Made by a program: the position numbers and the translations under genes
Source: Kiritimatiellota bacterium
GTDB lineage: Bacteria; Verrucomicrobiota; Kiritimatiellia; RFP12; UBA1067
Length of the DNA stretch: 7,257 nucleotides
Reading direction: 5' to 3'
Assembly: GCA_009777165.1 (NCBI GenBank)
Contig: WRML01000101.1
Span: 1 to 7,257 of the forward strand
Shown: piece after piece, positions 5,909 to 7,257 of the stretch
Layout of the letters: the number at the start of each line of letters is the position of its first letter
Position numbering within the stretch: the stretch's first letter is position 1
The notes under the pieces: generated by a model
Database searches by the model: none
The model's input: the letters and a program-made list of their open reading frames with translations, nothing else
Told to the model about the DNA's origin: nothing

Positions 5909-6682
5909 TTACAACTGCGAGCCCTTCGACGGGCGCAGGACGACGTTGACGATCTTGTTCGCGGTGTCCTTGTACTGCGTGTCCGCCTTCAGCTTGATCC
6001 AGTCCGGGTGCTCCATGAACGTCTTCCACGCCGCATCCTTCTGGGCCTTGTCCTCGAACGCCACCATGTACGTGAGGTTCGGCAGCATCGCGCCCGCGAC
6101 CGCCTCGCCGAAGAAGACCGGGGGCATCCCGCACGTGCGGAAGATCGCGATCTCCCCGCCGCTCTCGAACATCGCGATTTTCTTCGCGTTGCGCTCCGGC
6201 GTGTAGCTGTTGTAGATGCGCAACTGGAAGAGGCGGCTATCCGACTTCGCCACCTGCTCGACCGTCGGGCACGTCGCGAACGTCTGCAACACCGCGCTCG
6301 AGCAACTGTCATAGAGCGGCTCCTTCATGGGCGCCTCGAACAGCGCCGCCGCCGCCCCCATGAACGCCGCGTCCGCCAGCAGCGCCCGCTCCTCCGTCAG
6401 GCAGGCCGCCGCGTCCGCGAACGCCGCCACCACGAAGACGGACGTGCCGAAATCATCCTTGCCGTCATTCGTCTCCTTGTCCGTCCAGAACACGCCCACC
6501 TTCTTTGCGCCCTGACGGTTCAGCGCGGGGATGAGCGCCGCGTCGAACACCGCCACCAGCTTATCCCGCACCTCCGCGCTCGAGCACTTGTACTCCTTCA
6601 GCTCGATCCACTCCCGGGGCGTGTCCGCGCCGAACGCGCTTCCCGCCACCAACCCTGCCATCACGACTGCTACCTTTTTCAT
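5909..6682 (-). CDS. Secreted NIPSNAP-family protein, two-domain
   Basis: A 257-residue exported protein. Residues 1-18 or 1-19 are a signal peptide: Lys2-Lys3, a hydrophobic core VAVVMAGLVAGSAFG, and likely cleavage near AFG-A, with no lipobox. Two related halves follow. The first (about 24-140) begins WIELKEYKC and continues through an alpha/beta pattern. The second (about 149-250) begins RLFQLRIYNSYTPERNAKKI and contains GMPPVFFGEA, NLTYMVAFED and WKTFMEHPDWIKLKAD, which are the hallmarks of the NIPSNAP domain (a dimeric alpha/beta-barrel fold). The reaction and ligand of bacterial exported NIPSNAP proteins are unknown to me. The start at 6682 has AAGGAA with proper spacing; the upstream in-frame extension to 6895 runs through low-complexity intergenic sequence and is rejected. 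The first and last gene in this series are separated by four repeat cassettes. Confidence 0.92.
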   Translation of the reverse strand: MKKVAVVMAGLVAGSAFGADTPREWIELKEYKCSSAEVRDKLVAVFDAALIPALNRQGAKKVGVFWTDKETNDGKDDFGTSVFVVAAFADAAACLTEERALLADAAFMGAAAALFEAPMKEPLYDSCSSAVLQTFATCPTVEQVAKSDSRLFQLRIYNSYTPERNAKKIAMFESGGEIAIFRTCGMPPVFFGEAVAGAMLPNLTYMVAFEDKAQKDAAWKTFMEHPDWIKLKADTQYKDTANKIVNVVLRPSKGSQL

Positions 6683-6823
6683 ACGTTCCTTTCCTTTTGG
6701 TTGAACACTAACCAGTGAACATAGCCGATACTTTACTCCGAATGTCTTGCCGTGTCCAGCCCTAAAGCGTTTGCTGTTTTGTGTTTTTGGCTTGTGATAC
6801 GCCTGCCCAAAGGTGAGGGGAGC

Positions 6824-6856
6824 ATCCTGTTCCCTGTACGCCTTAGGGAGCAGGAT
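6824..6856. repeat. Hairpin with 12-bp arms
   Basis: ATCCTGTTCCCT (6824-6835) and AGGGAGCAGGAT (6845-6856) pair over 12 bases with one mismatch (G-T) around a 9-base loop. A run of nine C residues follows two bases later on the plus strand. No T run follows, so it is not a standard terminator. Confidence 0.6.
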
Positions 6857-6898
6857 ACCCCCCCCCACGTTCGAACGCTGAAAGTCCTCGCGCATGCG

Positions 6899-6980
6899 AA
6901 AGGGAACCTAAGGGACCTAGGAGACATAGGGAGGGGGGGATGTTCTTTCGTCCCCTTCGTCCCCTAGGTCTCCTCCCTAT
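6899..6980. repeat. Opposed arrays of GGGACCTAG-like 9-mers
   Basis: The left half (6901-6936) reads in 9-base steps: AGGGAACCT, AAGGGACCT, AGGAGACAT, AGGGAGGGG. The right half (about 6951-6980) carries related units in reverse orientation (GTCCCCTTC, GTCCCCTAG, GTCTCCTCC). Two perfect complementary pairs result: GACCTAGG (6914-6921) with CCTAGGTC (6963-6970), and ATAGGGAGG (6926-6934) with CCTCCCTAT (6972-6980). These cross each other and cannot nest. Confidence 0.65.
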
Positions 6981-7002
6981 TACCATCGGATTACCATCGG
7001 AT
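6979..7002. repeat. 11-bp tandem duplication
   Basis: ATTACCATCGG occurs twice head to tail (6979-6989 and 6990-7000), followed by AT, as a third copy would begin. It lies directly upstream of the candidate -35 box of the plus-strand gene and could be a binding-site pair or a simple slippage product. Confidence 0.8.
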
Positions 7003-7013
7003 AAAAAAACGAC

Positions 7014-7042
7014 TTGTTTTGTGGAAGTGGAAAGGATATGCT
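7014..7042 (+). promoter_or_regulatory. Candidate promoter of the plus-strand exported-protein gene
   Basis: TTGTTT (7014-7019), a 17-base spacer, then TATGCT (7037-7042). Each box matches the sigma70 consensus at four of six positions. Transcription would start near 7049, about 30 bases before the ATG at 7079. The distance is plausible but the match is moderate. Confidence 0.4.
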
Positions 7043-7078
7043 TATGTATCGGACACAAGGAGGAAAGAGAAGGGGAAG

Positions 7079-7257
7079 ATGAAAAAGACCTTAATTGTGA
7101 TGATGGGGCTGGCAATGACGCTGCCCGGAGGTGCGGCGGTGTATGAGATGTTCCCGCAGGAGAAAGCGGCGGGGGGGGGTATCCTGCAGGGGGCGGCGCC
7201 GCAGGGGGGGGGGCTTCGTAAGCGGCTGGGGGCCCCCGCCGGGCAAAGCCCGATGGC
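7079..7257 (+). CDS. Partial exported protein of unknown function, 3' end beyond the window
   Basis: An open frame of 59 codons from the ATG at 7079 to the window edge. It begins MKKTLIVMMGLAMTLPGGAA, a good signal peptide: two Lys, a hydrophobic core, and small residues for cleavage near Gly-Ala-Ala. The next residues are Gly-, Ala- and Gln-rich (AAGGGILQGAAPQGGG), then basic (LRKRLG). GGGG ends three bases before the ATG; a stronger AAGGAGG (7057-7063) lies 15 bases upstream, which is far. A G9 run (7171-7179) and a G10 run (7204-7213) lie inside the frame. Any miscount in either run would shift the frame, so the downstream reading is uncertain. It is transcribed away from the minus-strand genes. 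The mature part is too short to assign. Confidence 0.55.
   Translation, partial: MKKTLIVMMGLAMTLPGGAAVYEMFPQEKAAGGGILQGAAPQGGGLRKRLGAPAGQSPM
7171..7213 (+). repeat. G9 and G10 homopolymer runs inside a coding region
   Basis: Nine G residues (7171-7179) and ten G residues (7204-7213) stand 24 bases apart, about 30-45 codons after the start. Between them is GCGGCGCCGC, a perfect 10-base palindrome (7192-7201). Such runs slip easily in replication and in sequencing. Confidence 0.75.

Larger units (their letters stand above)
6683..7078. other. Divergent intergenic region with dense short structures, no gene
   Basis: This 396-base gap separates the NIPSNAP gene (leftwards) from the plus-strand gene at 7079. 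It holds a 12-bp hairpin (6824-6856), a C9 run (6858-6866), a 10-bp palindrome CGTTCGAACG (6868-6877), opposed arrays of GGGACCTAG-like 9-mers (6899-6980), an 11-bp tandem duplication (6979-7002) and a candidate plus-strand promoter (7014-7042). The open frames that cross it run through low-complexity sequence and lack protein-like composition. I see no convincing promoter for the NIPSNAP gene beyond its ribosome site. Confidence 0.7.

Noticed and set aside
5269..5949. A 226-codon plus-strand open frame opposite the DUF362 gene
   Set aside because: It runs through the reverse complement of conserved DUF362 motifs and then through the inverted repeat; its composition is that of a shadow frame.
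5873..6718. A 281-codon plus-strand open frame opposite the NIPSNAP gene
   Set aside because: It is rich in Arg, His and Leu with no domain-like pattern, lies antisense to a gene with a signal peptide, family motifs and a ribosome site, and is explained by the high GC of that gene.
6683..6895. Upstream extension of the NIPSNAP gene to an ATG at 6895
   Set aside because: It would put 71 low-complexity residues ahead of a good signal peptide that has its own AAGGAA ribosome site at 6682.
6940..7146. Plus-strand open frame of 68 codons ending inside the right-edge gene
   Set aside because: It begins in the 9-mer repeat region, and the overlapping frame from 7079 has a signal peptide.

Overview
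This 7.3 kb window looks like a bacterial chromosome fragment with moderately high GC. Five complete genes and one partial gene lie on the minus strand, all reading from right to left. A divergent plus-strand gene starts near the right edge and runs off it. I see no rRNA, tRNA, CRISPR array, transposase or phage gene. The mix of secreted NIPSNAP protein, DUF362-ferredoxin protein, lipoproteins, a membrane protein with a pseudopilin-like tail, and gaps packed with CTTTGTG and GACAGGATT short repeats suggests the Verrucomicrobiota/Kiritimatiellota/Lentisphaerota/Planctomycetota group. That placement is an inference from remembered genome style and was not tested by any search.

Layout in the direction of minus-strand transcription: a secreted two-domain NIPSNAP-family protein (6682 to 5909); a gap filled by a large nested inverted repeat; a DUF362 protein with two C-terminal [4Fe-4S] motifs (5745 to 4609) that carries a probable in-frame repeat insertion; a repeat-rich gap with a near-consensus sigma70-type promoter; a small two-helix membrane protein ending in a SHOCT domain (4385 to 3882); another repeat; a 627-residue protein with six predicted membrane segments and a pseudopilin-like C-terminus (3770 to 1887); another repeat; a lipoprotein of possible TIM-barrel, glycosidase-like type (1778 or 1724 to 750); and, after only 29 bases, a second lipoprotein (720 to beyond position 1). 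That last gene has no stop codon in the window, so a search for closed reading frames would miss it.

The 396-base divergent region (6683-7078) holds a 12-bp hairpin, a C9 run, a 10-bp palindrome, opposed GGGACCTAG-like 9-mers, an 11-bp tandem duplication and a candidate promoter for the plus-strand gene at 7079. That gene starts with a plausible signal peptide and contains G9 and G10 runs.

No biochemical pathway ties the genes together. Several products are envelope or exported proteins (two lipoproteins, one secreted protein, two membrane proteins). The most distinctive feature is the intergenic DNA: four of the five gaps between minus-strand genes carry short-period repeat cassettes. Three cassettes share the same order of parts and face the same way relative to transcription. 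One contributes the -35 box of a good promoter, one spans the choice of start codon of a lipoprotein, and one forms a long hairpin next to a start codon that has no visible Shine-Dalgarno sequence. Only the two lipoprotein genes at the left are close enough to look like a simple operon pair.
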